Shown piece by piece: positions 1 through 8,109 of a stretch of DNA of 64,000 nucleotides. The notes beneath the pieces were generated by a model. It had not been told where the DNA came from. It saw only the letters and a program-made list of their open reading frames with translations, and did not search any database. The position numbers and the translations under genes are program-made. The stretch is from Hymenobacter sp. BRD128 (GTDB lineage: Bacteria; Bacteroidota; Bacteroidia; Cytophagales; Hymenobacteraceae): the NCBI RefSeq assembly GCF_013256625.1, contig NZ_CP053908.1, positions 3,162,001 through 3,226,000 of the forward strand. The letters run 5' to 3'. The stretch's first letter is position 1, and each line of letters opens with the position of its first letter.

Positions 1-185
1 TGGCAGCCACCGCGCACAAGCTTAAGGGACAAGTAGCTTACTTTGGCGTGCCGGGCCTGCACGCCCAGCTCGACGAGCTGGAGCGCAGTGCCCGCCTGCC
101 TGGCTGCCCCTACTGCGAGCCCCTGCTCCAGACGGTGCAGCAGCAGCTTGGGCAGCTTTACCCTCACCTAGAGGCCCGGGCGTAA
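1..185 (+). CDS. HPt-domain protein, C-terminal fragment
   Basis: The frame starting at base 3 is open from the window edge to TAA at 183-185 and encodes about 60 residues. It contains AHKLKGQVAYFG, the signature of a histidine phosphotransfer (HPt) helix bundle, whose His would accept phosphate from a receiver domain; the helix that follows (LDELERSAR) also fits. The upstream part is outside the window, so it may be a stand-alone HPt protein or the tail of a hybrid sensor kinase. A response regulator follows 125 bases downstream on the same strand, which suggests one phosphorelay, but that link is inferred from position only. Confidence 0.7.
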   Translation, partial: AATAHKLKGQVAYFGVPGLHAQLDELERSARLPGCPYCEPLLQTVQQQLGQLYPHLEARA

Positions 186-268
186 GCATACATGTTAAAC
201 GCCCAATCCGAGCCGCTATTGGCTAGCGTAATTTTCAGCAAACGCCGATTTTTTTGGTCCGCAATCGT

Positions 269-276
269 TACATTTG
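269..276 (+). promoter_or_regulatory. -7 promoter box of the LytTR regulator
   Basis: TACATTTG matches the Bacteroidetes -7 consensus TAnnTTTG and lies 34 bases before the ATG at 311. No TTG is visible at the expected 19-21 base spacing upstream, so only half of the promoter is supported. Confidence 0.4.
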
Positions 277-310
277 TTTAGTCTAACAAGTTGAATTTTA
301 ACGTTACGTT

Positions 311-1069
311 ATGTCCATTTCCACTACTACTGAACCAAGTGTTACTATCACTACTCCCCTCCGCTGCCTCGTGGTCGATGACGACCCGATGTCGGTACAG
401 ATAGTCCGGACCTGCATCGGCAACACCCCTTTTCTGGAGGCATCAGCCGCGTGCAGCAGCGCCATTGAGGCGGCCGAATTATTGCGCACGCAAGCTTTTG
501 ATGTGCTGTTTCTCGACGTCGAAATGCCGCTAATGTCGGGCCTCGACCTGCTGCGCACCCTGCCCGACCCGCCGCAGGTGGTCCTGATTACCAGCAGCCA
601 GTCGTATGCGGTGCAGGCTTTTGAGTTTGCCGTGGCCGACTATCTGCTTAAACCCCTCTCGTACCCGCGCTTTTTGCAAGCCGCTCAGAAGGTACTGGAA
701 ACCATCAACGCCCAGCGTGCGGCGCCGGCCGAGGCCGACCTGCTACCCACCGGCGGCGCTGAGTTTACGTTCGTAAAAGTTGATAACCGGCTTGTGCGGG
801 TCGATTTTGCCGACGTGTTTTTTGTCGAGGCCCTCGGCGATTACGTGCACCTTGTCACGAGCCGCAGCAAGCTTATCGTGTACAGCACGATGCGCGCCAT
901 TGAGGAAAAATTTCCGCCGCAGCGCTTCGTGCGGGTGCACCGCTCGTTTATTATAAACATCGGCTACGTGCAGGCGTTGGAAGATAATTCCTTGTTGCTA
1001 AAAGACAAGTACATTCCTATCGGCCAGACGTACATGCGCGGCCTGCTTCAGCGCCTCAATAAGCTGTAG
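311..1069 (+). CDS. LytTR-family response regulator
   Basis: 252 residues, the usual length for an AgrA/LytR-type regulator. Residues 17-130 are a receiver domain: acidic pocket D23-D25, phospho-acceptor D69 in FLDVEMP, conserved Lys114 in YLLKP. Residues about 150-252 are a LytTR DNA-binding domain (FVEALGDYVHL, RVHRSFIINI). It would be phosphorylated by a cytoplasmic or membrane histidine kinase, possibly through the HPt protein just upstream; no kinase is visible here. LytTR domains bind paired direct repeats. ATG at 311 follows an AT-rich leader. Its targets are unknown. Confidence 0.92.
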   Translation: MSISTTTEPSVTITTPLRCLVVDDDPMSVQIVRTCIGNTPFLEASAACSSAIEAAELLRTQAFDVLFLDVEMPLMSGLDLLRTLPDPPQVVLITSSQSYAVQAFEFAVADYLLKPLSYPRFLQAAQKVLETINAQRAAPAEADLLPTGGAEFTFVKVDNRLVRVDFADVFFVEALGDYVHLVTSRSKLIVYSTMRAIEEKFPPQRFVRVHRSFIINIGYVQALEDNSLLLKDKYIPIGQTYMRGLLQRLNKL

Positions 1070-1118
1070 GCTCCCCGGCAGTACCCGCCCCTTCTTTCAC
1101 GCTAATCTGTTTTTCCTG

Positions 1119-1760
1119 GTGCGCTTTTTTTCTGTTTTCCCGCCAGCGGCCCGGTTGCGGGGCACCCTGGCCGTGGCCGCGGCGCTCGCCCTGCCGGCGG
1201 CAGCCCACGCCCAAACTGCGCCCGATGACCCTAGCGGCGTTATCGAATGCGGCCCCGTGCAGCCCGGCGAGCTATGCGTCGATTTTGACGCCAGCCGCTC
1301 GGTAGACCCCAGTGCCGGCGTTCTCGAATACCGCTGGGATATGGGCGATGGGACCACCCTTACCGGCCTCACCGTTACGCACTGCTACAAAGTGCGCGGC
1401 CACTATAAAGTAGTGCTCGATGTGGCCGTGCCGGCCACCGGCGAGGTGCGCCGCGCCGAGCGCACCTTCGACGTAGACCTGACCCGCAAGCCGGTGCTCA
1501 ACTTCAGCGCGAGCCCTAGCCTCAAGGCGCGCGTGAGCCAGCCCGTCGCCTTCGACGCGCTCGACTCGGTACTGCCCGAGTGCCAGTCGGTGGTGGTAGT
1601 CTGGGATTTTCGCGATGGCTACACCCAGCAGGGCCGCCACGTCGAGCACAGCTTCCGTAAAGCCGGCCGCTTTGCCGTGCGCATGAGTCTACGCGGCTAT
1701 GGCCCCGGTGCCTGCGCCGCCAGCAACTGCGTGAGCCAGGAAGTGGTAGTTGAGCCCTAG
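1119..1760 (+). CDS. secreted PKD-domain protein
   Basis: 213 residues from a GTG start. Residues 1-32 form a signal peptide with a hydrophobic Ala/Leu core and AHAQ cleavage region. Two PKD-like immunoglobulin folds follow: the first around residues 45-118 with YRWDMGDGTTL, the second around 125-212 with VVWDFRDGYTQQG. Cysteine pairs (e.g. CGPVQPGELC) fit an exported protein. PKD domains normally serve in surface or adhesive proteins; here they stand alone, without a catalytic domain or a visible T9SS sorting tail. It ends 2 bases before the convergent gene. Function beyond an extracytoplasmic binding or structural role is not known. Confidence 0.75.
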   Translation: MRFFSVFPPAARLRGTLAVAAALALPAAAHAQTAPDDPSGVIECGPVQPGELCVDFDASRSVDPSAGVLEYRWDMGDGTTLTGLTVTHCYKVRGHYKVVLDVAVPATGEVRRAERTFDVDLTRKPVLNFSASPSLKARVSQPVAFDALDSVLPECQSVVVVWDFRDGYTQQGRHVEHSFRKAGRFAVRMSLRGYGPGACAASNCVSQEVVVEP

Positions 1761-1762
1761 CC

Positions 1763-3271
1763 CTACTCGGGCGTACCGCGCCGCAGAATATTCATTATCA
1801 ACTCCCACAAGTCCTCGTAGGGAATAATTTCCACCTCCGAGTCGGCGTCACGTGTCAGTGAGGCCTGGCGCAGCGTGTTGAGCAGGCTTTTGCCGCGCTG
1901 CGCTAGCTGCGCGGGGTCAAAGTCGGCCTCGGGCAGCAGCAGCAGCAGCCGCAAAAACGTGCGGCTGCGCAGCGTGGCTGGGTCGCGTAAGTGGCGCTGC
2001 TGGTACTTGCGCAGGCGCTCTAGTCGCACCAGCACTGGCTCTAGTAAGCGCTGCTGCAAGTAGTGCACTAGCTGAAACACCAGAATAGCCACGTTATAGC
2101 CCCGTTTGTCGCGGCTGTACTCGGGCACCGTGAGGGCCGCGAACACGGCCAGTTGGTTGCGGCGCTTTGGCGATACCTGCTCAATGGGCAGCACTAGTTC
2201 GATATAGGCTTCCAGTAGCTCCCAGCGCTCAAGGGCGGCGGGCCGCAGCTTGCTGTACGACGGGTTTTTGTGAGCCACTTGCAGCAGCCGCTGCGCCAAC
2301 TCGTATTCGCCGGCGTGCAGAGCTAGCAGTAGGTAATGCTCGTAGAAATAAAACCAGTTGCTGGAAGTAGGGTGCATGGTTTCGGCAAAAGCCTCGGCCA
2401 GCTTCAGGCCCTCCTGGGGCCGCCGCCCGCGCAGGTGGGCATACACGTTCATGAAGTGATTAAAACGCTGGTCGAAGCGCCGGGCATTGAGCGTGCCCGC
2501 CGCCACCATCGCCGTTGCCCGCTCCGTTTCACGGATAATATCTTGGTAATGACCGGCTAGCCCCGCGTAGGCTAGCCGCACCCGATATAAGGCATTAAAC
2601 GTCCCAAACGTCGGCGCCAGCCGATATAACTCCTCCAGTCGCTCTAGGTAAGCCGGTAGCTTGGTGGCAATCTTATGCCGATTAGCCACTGCTTTTTCAA
2701 CGCCTAGTTGCACATCAAAAAATAGTTGCTCGGCTGCTTGTTCATAATCGACCGTTTCGCGCAACTTAGTAAGCTCTTGGCTTAACTTCTCGTATTTACT
2801 CTGCTGGTGCTGCTCGGCATAAATAGATAATAGCTTTTGAGCTGCTTGTTCTTCGTAAGCCGTAAAATCACTCTGTGCAGCTACACGCATACAGCGGCGT
2901 AACAAGCGTTCACTCAGTGAATATTCGCCTTCTAAATGAAGAATAGTGGCTTTGTGCACTAAATCGAGGCATTCTACTTCATAGCGCCGCGATACTATCA
3001 TTCGCGGGTCCGAATGGTCGAGAAAGAATAAGTGATTCAGCAACTTATCTTGCAACCGGGCGCGCAACTGACGCATAGCTGCCTGGTTGCCCACCGAGTT
3101 TGTGCCATAAAGCGATTTAGTAAGTTGCAGGGCCGTAATTTCCGGATTACTAATTATCTCCTGCATCAGGCGTTCCTCCTTACCGGGGCGGGTAGCATCC
3201 AAGTCAAGCAAGGAACGCTGGCGCGTCCGACGCAATGTCACAATTCGCGCCAAATTTGCAATTTCCTTCAT
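1763..3271 (-). CDS. cytoplasmic helical (TPR-like) protein, unknown function
   Basis: 502 residues, no signal peptide or membrane segment, rich in Leu, Gln, Arg and Glu, predicted almost wholly helical by eye. A basic N-terminal stretch (about 1-90) contains TALQLTKSLYG and AAMRQLRARLQDKLL, which could be a small helix-turn-helix, but I cannot confirm it. From about 100 to 480 there are repeated helical pairs of TPR-like character (LHLEGEYSLSERLLRRC, LALHAGEYELAQRLLQVA). The gene is divergent from a secreted repeat peptide and a peptide importer. TPR proteins often act as peptide receptors in RRNPP-type regulators, so a sensor role is possible but inferred. The 5-prime third of the gene is visibly more AT-rich than the rest. 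Confidence 0.75.
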   Translation of the reverse strand: MKEIANLARIVTLRRTRQRSLLDLDATRPGKEERLMQEIISNPEITALQLTKSLYGTNSVGNQAAMRQLRARLQDKLLNHLFFLDHSDPRMIVSRRYEVECLDLVHKATILHLEGEYSLSERLLRRCMRVAAQSDFTAYEEQAAQKLLSIYAEQHQQSKYEKLSQELTKLRETVDYEQAAEQLFFDVQLGVEKAVANRHKIATKLPAYLERLEELYRLAPTFGTFNALYRVRLAYAGLAGHYQDIIRETERATAMVAAGTLNARRFDQRFNHFMNVYAHLRGRRPQEGLKLAEAFAETMHPTSSNWFYFYEHYLLLALHAGEYELAQRLLQVAHKNPSYSKLRPAALERWELLEAYIELVLPIEQVSPKRRNQLAVFAALTVPEYSRDKRGYNVAILVFQLVHYLQQRLLEPVLVRLERLRKYQQRHLRDPATLRSRTFLRLLLLLPEADFDPAQLAQRGKSLLNTLRQASLTRDADSEVEIIPYEDLWELIMNILRRGTPE

Positions 3272-3636
3272 TAAAAAAATGCTTTACAAACGTTTAAAGG
3301 CACTTTTACCCTACCTAAGCACGCAAAAAACCTCCGTTCAAAAACAAGCACGTTATCCTTGCCAACGCTGAGAATTTATTCAAGCTTTGCATCTTGGAGT
3401 AGTATGCGCAATTTACTACGATAAGATGTCACATTTCGGTTTTTTTCAGGCAACCCTAAGCTTTCGGCTAAGCCACACAGGCACTTATAGTAATTAATTT
3501 TTCACTTTTATCTTAAATTAATCCTTTTTTATATAAAATTAATCCTTGTCACAGACGGACTGCCTCTTTCCTTTTGAGGGTTGAACACACGGAGGAGATT
3601 TGTATCAACAATTCACTCTAACAATTCACGCTCATC
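3272..3636. other. AT-rich divergent intergenic region
   Basis: 365 bases between the divergent helical-protein gene and the repeat-peptide gene, markedly AT-rich against its GC-rich surroundings. It holds a pair of 12-base direct repeats 21 bases apart (3515-3547) and a purine-rich GGAGGAG at 3591 that is 39 bases before the ATG at 3637, too far to act as a normal Shine-Dalgarno. No convincing TAnnTTTG box was found for either gene. No additional gene seen. Confidence 0.6.
3515..3547 (+). promoter_or_regulatory. paired 12-bp direct repeats, candidate operator
   Basis: AAATTAATCCTT occurs at 3515-3526 and again exactly at 3536-3547, a period of 21 bases (two helical turns). This is about 90 bases upstream of the repeat-peptide gene. 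Direct repeats with this period are typical of dimeric activators on one face of DNA, including LytTR regulators. That it is an operator is inference. Confidence 0.4.
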
Positions 3637-3903
3637 ATGTTTCAGCTCCTCACCATCGCATTATTTCAGGTTTTCACTTTCACGAATCAGCCTGCTAAAG
3701 TCGCCATAGGCGGTACGGGCTGGGGCAACGGCGATATTGTAGCCATAGGCGGTACGGGCTGGGGCAACGGCGATATTGTAGCCATAGGCGGTACGGGCTG
3801 GGGCAACGGCGATATTGCGGCCATAGGCGGTACGGGCTGGGGCAACGGCGATATTGCGGCCATAGGCGGTACGGGCTGGGGAAATAGTGATGTTGTGGCC
3901 TAA
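3637..3903 (+). CDS. small secreted protein of five 13-residue tandem repeats
   Basis: 88 residues. Residues 1-20 are a hydrophobic export signal (LLTIALFQVFTF), then a short linker and five consecutive copies of AIGGTGWGNGDI plus Val or Ala; the last copy diverges to GNSDVV. No Cys, no membrane segment after the signal. Copy 5 differs from the others by two synonymous changes plus conservative ones in this frame, supporting plus-strand coding. No in-frame start exists upstream of 3637 (TAA at 3619). It lies 72 bases ahead of an oligopeptide-type ABC importer. It may be a multi-copy peptide precursor (signal or modified peptide) or a small structural repeat protein; no family recognised. Confidence 0.65.
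   Translation: MFQLLTIALFQVFTFTNQPAKVAIGGTGWGNGDIVAIGGTGWGNGDIVAIGGTGWGNGDIAAIGGTGWGNGDIAAIGGTGWGNSDVVA
3703..3897 (+). repeat. 5 x 39-bp tandem repeat inside the small secreted ORF
   Basis: Copies start at 3703, 3742, 3781, 3820 and 3859. Copies 1-4 are identical except for the last codon (GTA in 1 and 2, GCG in 3 and 4); copy 5 has several substitutions near its 3-prime end. There are no spacers. Because 39 is a multiple of three, other frames through it also stay open, on both strands. Confidence 0.95.
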
Positions 3904-3975
3904 GGCCGACCAATCGCTGCACCATAAATCAAGCCTGCCTAACTTGCCGACGACATTCTGTACTGTCGTCACTAA

Positions 3976-5718
3976 ATGAGATATTTTTGGCTAGGTAGCT
4001 TGTTCGTGCTGTTGGCAAGTGCCTGCTCGACACCTTCTGCAAAACTAGCTTCTACTCCTATTACTGCCCGCTGGGCCCGCGACCCCGAAACCCTCGACCC
4101 GCTGGCCTTGCCCAATCAAAATGCCTACGATGCCAGCAATCTGCTGCATCTTGCCCTTTTGCAAATTGATTACCAGCGCAATACCTTCTCGCCGGCGCTA
4201 GCCCAAGCGTTTCCAGGGGTGCGCTACCAAGGCGATTCACTCACGCTATTAGAATATCAGCTGCGGGAAGCTGCTACCTGGGACGATGGCCGCCCAGTGC
4301 TGGCGACCGACGTAGACTTCACGCTGAAGCTGATGCAGTGCCCCGGGCTACCCAATGAAAACAGCCGGGTACAGTATGGCTTTATTCGTCAGGTACGTAT
4401 CGACCCGGCCAATCCGCGCCGCTTTACACTGGTATGTCGCGGCCGGAGCACCGAAATTACCACTAGCTCAGGTGATTTTTCGATATTACCTGAGGCACCC
4501 CTTGACCCGGCGCATACTTTGCGCAGCCTGCCGCTAGCTACCTTGCAGGAATGGCCGGCCAGCCGCCCGCCCGCCCCCGCCGTAGCGGCTGTGGTGCGGC
4601 GCTATCAGCAAGCCAACCTAGCGCGCCAGCCCAATAACCTGCCCGGCTGTGGCCCTTATCGCTTGGCTGCCTGGCACACAAACCATGAGCTGCGCTTTCG
4701 GCGCAAGGCCCATTGGTGGGCCGATAAGCTACCGGCGGCCCCGTTTGTGCTGCTGGCCCGTCCGCAGGAACTAGTTTTTTCGATTTTGCCCGATGATGCG
4801 GCGGCAGCGCTAGCCCTGCGGCGCCACGATATTGATATTTACCCACAGGTACCAGCGCGAATTTTTCAGCAGCTGCAAGCGTCGCCCGCCGCCCGGCGAG
4901 AATTCGTGTTTTATACCAAACCGTCGTATGACATCCTGATGGTGGGCTTTAATACGCGGCGGCCTATTTTGGGCGACCGGCGTACCCGCCGCGCCCTCAG
5001 CCGGTTGTTCGACCCGGTGCAGCTCCTCCTGGCTACGCAGCTCGGCCAGGGCTCCCGCACCGTGGGCTTGCTGCCTCCTACCAATCCATTTTATAACGAT
5101 AGCTTGTCGTTGCCAACGTATGCTCCGGCCCAGGCCAGCGCTTTATTGCGCCAAGCCGGCTGGCAGCGCGGGGCCGATGGCCACTGGCGTCAGCCGGGCT
5201 CGGCCGCACCGCTAGCAGTAGCCGTGCGCTACCGTGCCGAAGAGGCCACGTTTGCTACCGTTGGGTTGCAGTTTCAAGCGGCCGCGGCGCAGCTAGGCAT
5301 TCCGGTCACGCTGCTACCGGCCGAAAGCTCGGTCACTACCAGTAGCTTGCAGGCGGGCGACTTCGACCTGTACATCCGCCTGATAAAAGGCAGTCCGCTG
5401 GGCCTCAACTTTGCGCCTATGCTGCACTCCCAGGCCATTGGCGCGGGCAATCTTACCGGCTTTGGGCGCCCCGACACCGACCGCCTGCTCCTTGCCATTA
5501 CTACCGAAGGCAACCTGCTCCGCAAGCGGCGGATGCTACGACGCTTTCAGATAATACTTCAAGAGGAAATGCCCATGCTGCCCCTCTTTTTTCTACCTTA
5601 TCGCCTGGCGGCCAGCCGCCAGCTCCAGCACGTAGTGGCCTCTGGCCTGAAGCCGGGCTACGCCGTAGCGGCCCTTTCCTGGCCCGCAGCCGAGGTGCCG
5701 TCGGCTAGCCTCCGCTAG
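3976..5718 (+). CDS. oligopeptide ABC transporter substrate-binding lipoprotein (SBP family 5)
   Basis: 580 residues, typical for OppA/DppA-type binding proteins. A lipoprotein signal ends in LLASAC with the lipidated Cys17. Family hallmarks: an early RDPETLDP segment, LREAATWDDGRPVLATDVDFTLKL, then the C-terminal lobe with FNTRRPILGDRRTRRALSRL and YRAEEATFATVGLQFQ. It should capture peptides in the periplasm and deliver them to the two permeases that follow by 2 and -4 bases. The gene lies directly after the repeat-peptide ORF, so that peptide is an obvious candidate ligand (inference). Nickel or dipeptide specificity cannot be excluded. Confidence 0.88.
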   Translation: MRYFWLGSLFVLLASACSTPSAKLASTPITARWARDPETLDPLALPNQNAYDASNLLHLALLQIDYQRNTFSPALAQAFPGVRYQGDSLTLLEYQLREAATWDDGRPVLATDVDFTLKLMQCPGLPNENSRVQYGFIRQVRIDPANPRRFTLVCRGRSTEITTSSGDFSILPEAPLDPAHTLRSLPLATLQEWPASRPPAPAVAAVVRRYQQANLARQPNNLPGCGPYRLAAWHTNHELRFRRKAHWWADKLPAAPFVLLARPQELVFSILPDDAAAALALRRHDIDIYPQVPARIFQQLQASPAARREFVFYTKPSYDILMVGFNTRRPILGDRRTRRALSRLFDPVQLLLATQLGQGSRTVGLLPPTNPFYNDSLSLPTYAPAQASALLRQAGWQRGADGHWRQPGSAAPLAVAVRYRAEEATFATVGLQFQAAAAQLGIPVTLLPAESSVTTSSLQAGDFDLYIRLIKGSPLGLNFAPMLHSQAIGAGNLTGFGRPDTDRLLLAITTEGNLLRKRRMLRRFQIILQEEMPMLPLFFLPYRLAASRQLQHVVASGLKPGYAVAALSWPAAEVPSASLR

Positions 5719-5720
5719 CT

Positions 5721-6782
5721 ATGCTACGCTGGCTGGTAGCGCGGTTGGGACGCGCAGCGGCGGCGGCCTGGTTTATTGCCTCGCTGGTTTTTATTGTCGG
5801 TCGGCTGCTACCGGGTAGCCCCGAGCAGCAAATGCTGGCCGAACCCGGCGACCTGAATCATCCGGCAATTGGTATCCATTCGGCCATAAGCCAGGACGAG
5901 GGCCGCCGGGCCCTACGCCACCGGCTAGGGCTGGCGCTACCCATTTTCTACGTTACGCGCACGCCTGGGCCGCCCGTGCGCTGGCAATGGCACGGCACCG
6001 CCAACCAATACCATGCCTGGGTGGCGGCATTGCTACACGGCAACTGGGGCTACTCTTACCGCGATGGGCAGCCGGTGTTAGTATCTGTTCGCCAAGCCCT
6101 GGCTTATAGCCTGCCTCTGGCGGGTGGCGCAGCGGTGCTGGCCGTGGGGCTGGCGCTGGCGCTGGCCTTATACCTGGCGCGGGCACCGGGCGGCGTGCTG
6201 CGGCAGGCAACCTTTGCGCTGCTGGGTGCTTTGCAGGTAACTCCCTTGTTCCTGCTGTCGCTGGGGTTGTTGCTTCTACTAGCCAACCCTGACTTTATCC
6301 ATGCCTTACCGGCTTCTGGCCAAGCGCCGGCCGATAGCACGAGTTGGCAATTGGTCGGCTACTGGCTGGCGCGCGCGGTGCTGCCCGTGCTCAGCTTGGT
6401 GCTGGCGGTACTGCCCGAGCTGACGTTGCCGCTAGTGGCACTGCTGCGCCACGAAGCCCGGGCCGGCTACGCTACCACCGCCCGCGCCAAGGGCTTGGCA
6501 GTAAACCAGCTGCTGTGGCACCATGCGTTGCCCAATGCCCTGCTGCCCTTGCTTACTACGCTTACCGACCTACTGCCCGCGCTCGCCGCCGGTGTAGTGG
6601 TGGTAGAAGTGCTGTTTGCGCTGCCGGGCACCGGCCGCCTGCTGGCCGAAGCCGCCGCCGCGCACGACTACCCTGTGGTGGTGGCCGGCGTGCTGCTAAC
6701 CGCGGCGGCCCGGCTGCTAGGCCTGGTGCTGGCCGATATTCTCTATTTTTTGCTCGACCCTCGCCTTCGTCCTGCTGCATGA
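5721..6782 (+). CDS. OppB/DppB-type ABC permease
   Basis: 353 residues with an N-terminal membrane helix (AWFIASLVFIVGRLLPGSP, the usual start of DppB proteins), a long extracytoplasmic loop, then five further helices. The ATPase-contacting EAA loop is visible as RHEARAGYATTARAKGLAVNQLLWHHALPNAL. It starts 2 bases after the binding-protein gene and its stop overlaps the start of the next permease (ATGA), so the three are one operon. Should form a heterodimeric peptide channel with the next gene product. Confidence 0.9.
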   Translation: MLRWLVARLGRAAAAAWFIASLVFIVGRLLPGSPEQQMLAEPGDLNHPAIGIHSAISQDEGRRALRHRLGLALPIFYVTRTPGPPVRWQWHGTANQYHAWVAALLHGNWGYSYRDGQPVLVSVRQALAYSLPLAGGAAVLAVGLALALALYLARAPGGVLRQATFALLGALQVTPLFLLSLGLLLLLANPDFIHALPASGQAPADSTSWQLVGYWLARAVLPVLSLVLAVLPELTLPLVALLRHEARAGYATTARAKGLAVNQLLWHHALPNALLPLLTTLTDLLPALAAGVVVVEVLFALPGTGRLLAEAAAAHDYPVVVAGVLLTAAARLLGLVLADILYFLLDPRLRPAA

Positions 6783-7794
6783 AAATCGCGCTGCTTCCTT
6801 CGCGTTCGCAGCCGGTTTACTACTGGCTCGCCTTGGCCTGGCTGGGGTTGCTGGTCGCGGCGGGGCTACTGGCCCCTTGGCTACCACTACCTTACATTGC
6901 TGCCACTCCCGATTTGCAGCACATAGCCACTCCCCCGAGTGGGGGGCTAGCCCGGCGCACTACCTGGGCACCGACGCACTAGGGCGCGATGTACTAGCTG
7001 GCTTAGTGGCGGGGGCGAGGCGACTACTATTGCTGAGCTTACCAGCGGTAGTGCTGGCTACCGCGGCCGGCGCTCTTGCCGGGGCTGCGGCAGGCTTTTG
7101 GGGTGACCACCAACTACGCCTGCCAACAGCGGCGGCGGCCTGGGGGCTAGCGGCCGGGTGGTGGTGGCTTGCCTTGCCTGGCAGCGGAGCACTTTGCTGC
7201 TTGGTTATCATTGCCCTGATGCTCTCGCTGATGGTTTGGCTGCCACCACACCACCCAGCCCGGTGGCAGCCGTGGCGCACGTTTGCCTTGCCGCTAGACA
7301 GTTTAGTGCTGGGGTTGGTTACACTGCTTGGTGCTGTTCCACGTCTCATTCTGCTGGTAGCTCTGGTAGCTGGGCCGCCGCTCACGCAAATTCAGCTACT
7401 CGGGGTGCTGGCCCTCATGGCTTGGCCCGATACCGCCCGCCTCGTGCGGGGACAAATGCTGCGCGTGCGTATCCAACCCTTTATTGATGCTGCCCGCGCC
7501 AGCGGGCTGCCTGCGGGGCGCATCTGGTGGCACCACGCCCTGCCTCACGCCTGCCGCCCCCTGCTCGCCTACGCTCCGCTTAGCCTGGCCGGGCTCATTG
7601 GCCTCGAAAGTACCCTGGCGTTTCTCGGTATCGGCCAGGGGCCCGACGTGGTGAGCTGGGGCAGCTTGCTAGCTACTGTGCGCCAAGACCCTGCCACTTG
7701 GTGGGCAGCTGCCGCACCAAGCGTAGCGCTACTGGCTACGCTGCTGGCGCTGCAAAAAGTAGCGAATGCCAGCCCGGCAGAACCCAATAACTAG
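6779..7794 (+). CDS. OppC/DppC-type ABC permease, frameshifted
   Basis: ATG at 6779 overlaps the OppB stop. The first frame encodes the expected first membrane helix (LALAWLGLLVAAGLLAPWLP) but runs into a stop at 6982. The DppC signature HYLGTDALGRDVLAG, the remaining helices and the EAA loop (IDAARASGLPAGRIWWHHALPHA) lie in the frame one base back and continue to 7794. The switch must occur near 6929-6951, where a C5 and a G6 run occur. A missing base in the G run would restore about 338 residues. This can be a real inactivating deletion, a sequencing error, or -1 slippage on the six Gs. No ATPase (OppD/F) gene is nearby. Confidence 0.8.
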
Positions 7795-8109
7795 CCTTAT
7801 GCTACCCAAAAGCAGGTCAATTTTGTCACAAATTTGAAATAATGACTGAATATTGTGTCATGTTCTAATTTCATAAAATACTTAAAATCAGCAAACTAAT
7901 TTTATTATCTGTAATATTATTTTTTAAAATTTCATTTTACCAAGTGAATTTTAAGTTTTTTGATTGAATAAATTACCAAACTTCAATGTCACAAAAACAC
8001 TGAAAGTGTCCTTTTTTCAGTTCAAATGAGGCAGTAATCTTGTGCAAGAATTACGTTAAAAGAGGTACGCGCCGTCCACTATTCTACCCCTGCTATTCTG
8101 CTAGCCACC
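7795..8109. other. AT-rich intergenic region
   Basis: 315 bases after the permease, very AT-rich (long A/T tracts at 7860-7990) compared with both neighbours. It holds a small near-palindrome ATTTTGTCACAAATTT near 7821. No clear terminator, TAnnTTTG box or gene was found. Confidence 0.5.

Noticed and set aside
3591..3602. GGAGGAG followed by a TTG start for another peptide
   Set aside because: That frame gives a 32-residue His-rich product stopping early; the downstream ATG encodes the repeat protein.
3703..3897. CRISPR-like array
   Set aside because: Repeats are contiguous with no spacers and no cas genes nearby.
3661..3972. Minus-strand open frame through the 39-bp repeats giving APARTAYG units
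   Set aside because: Any 39-bp array keeps several frames open; the plus frame has an export signal, sensible stop and conservative changes in copy 5.
6877..7794. OppC starting at the ATG at 6877
   Set aside because: Its first 20 residues are unlike the family; the true first helix lies in the other frame from 6779.
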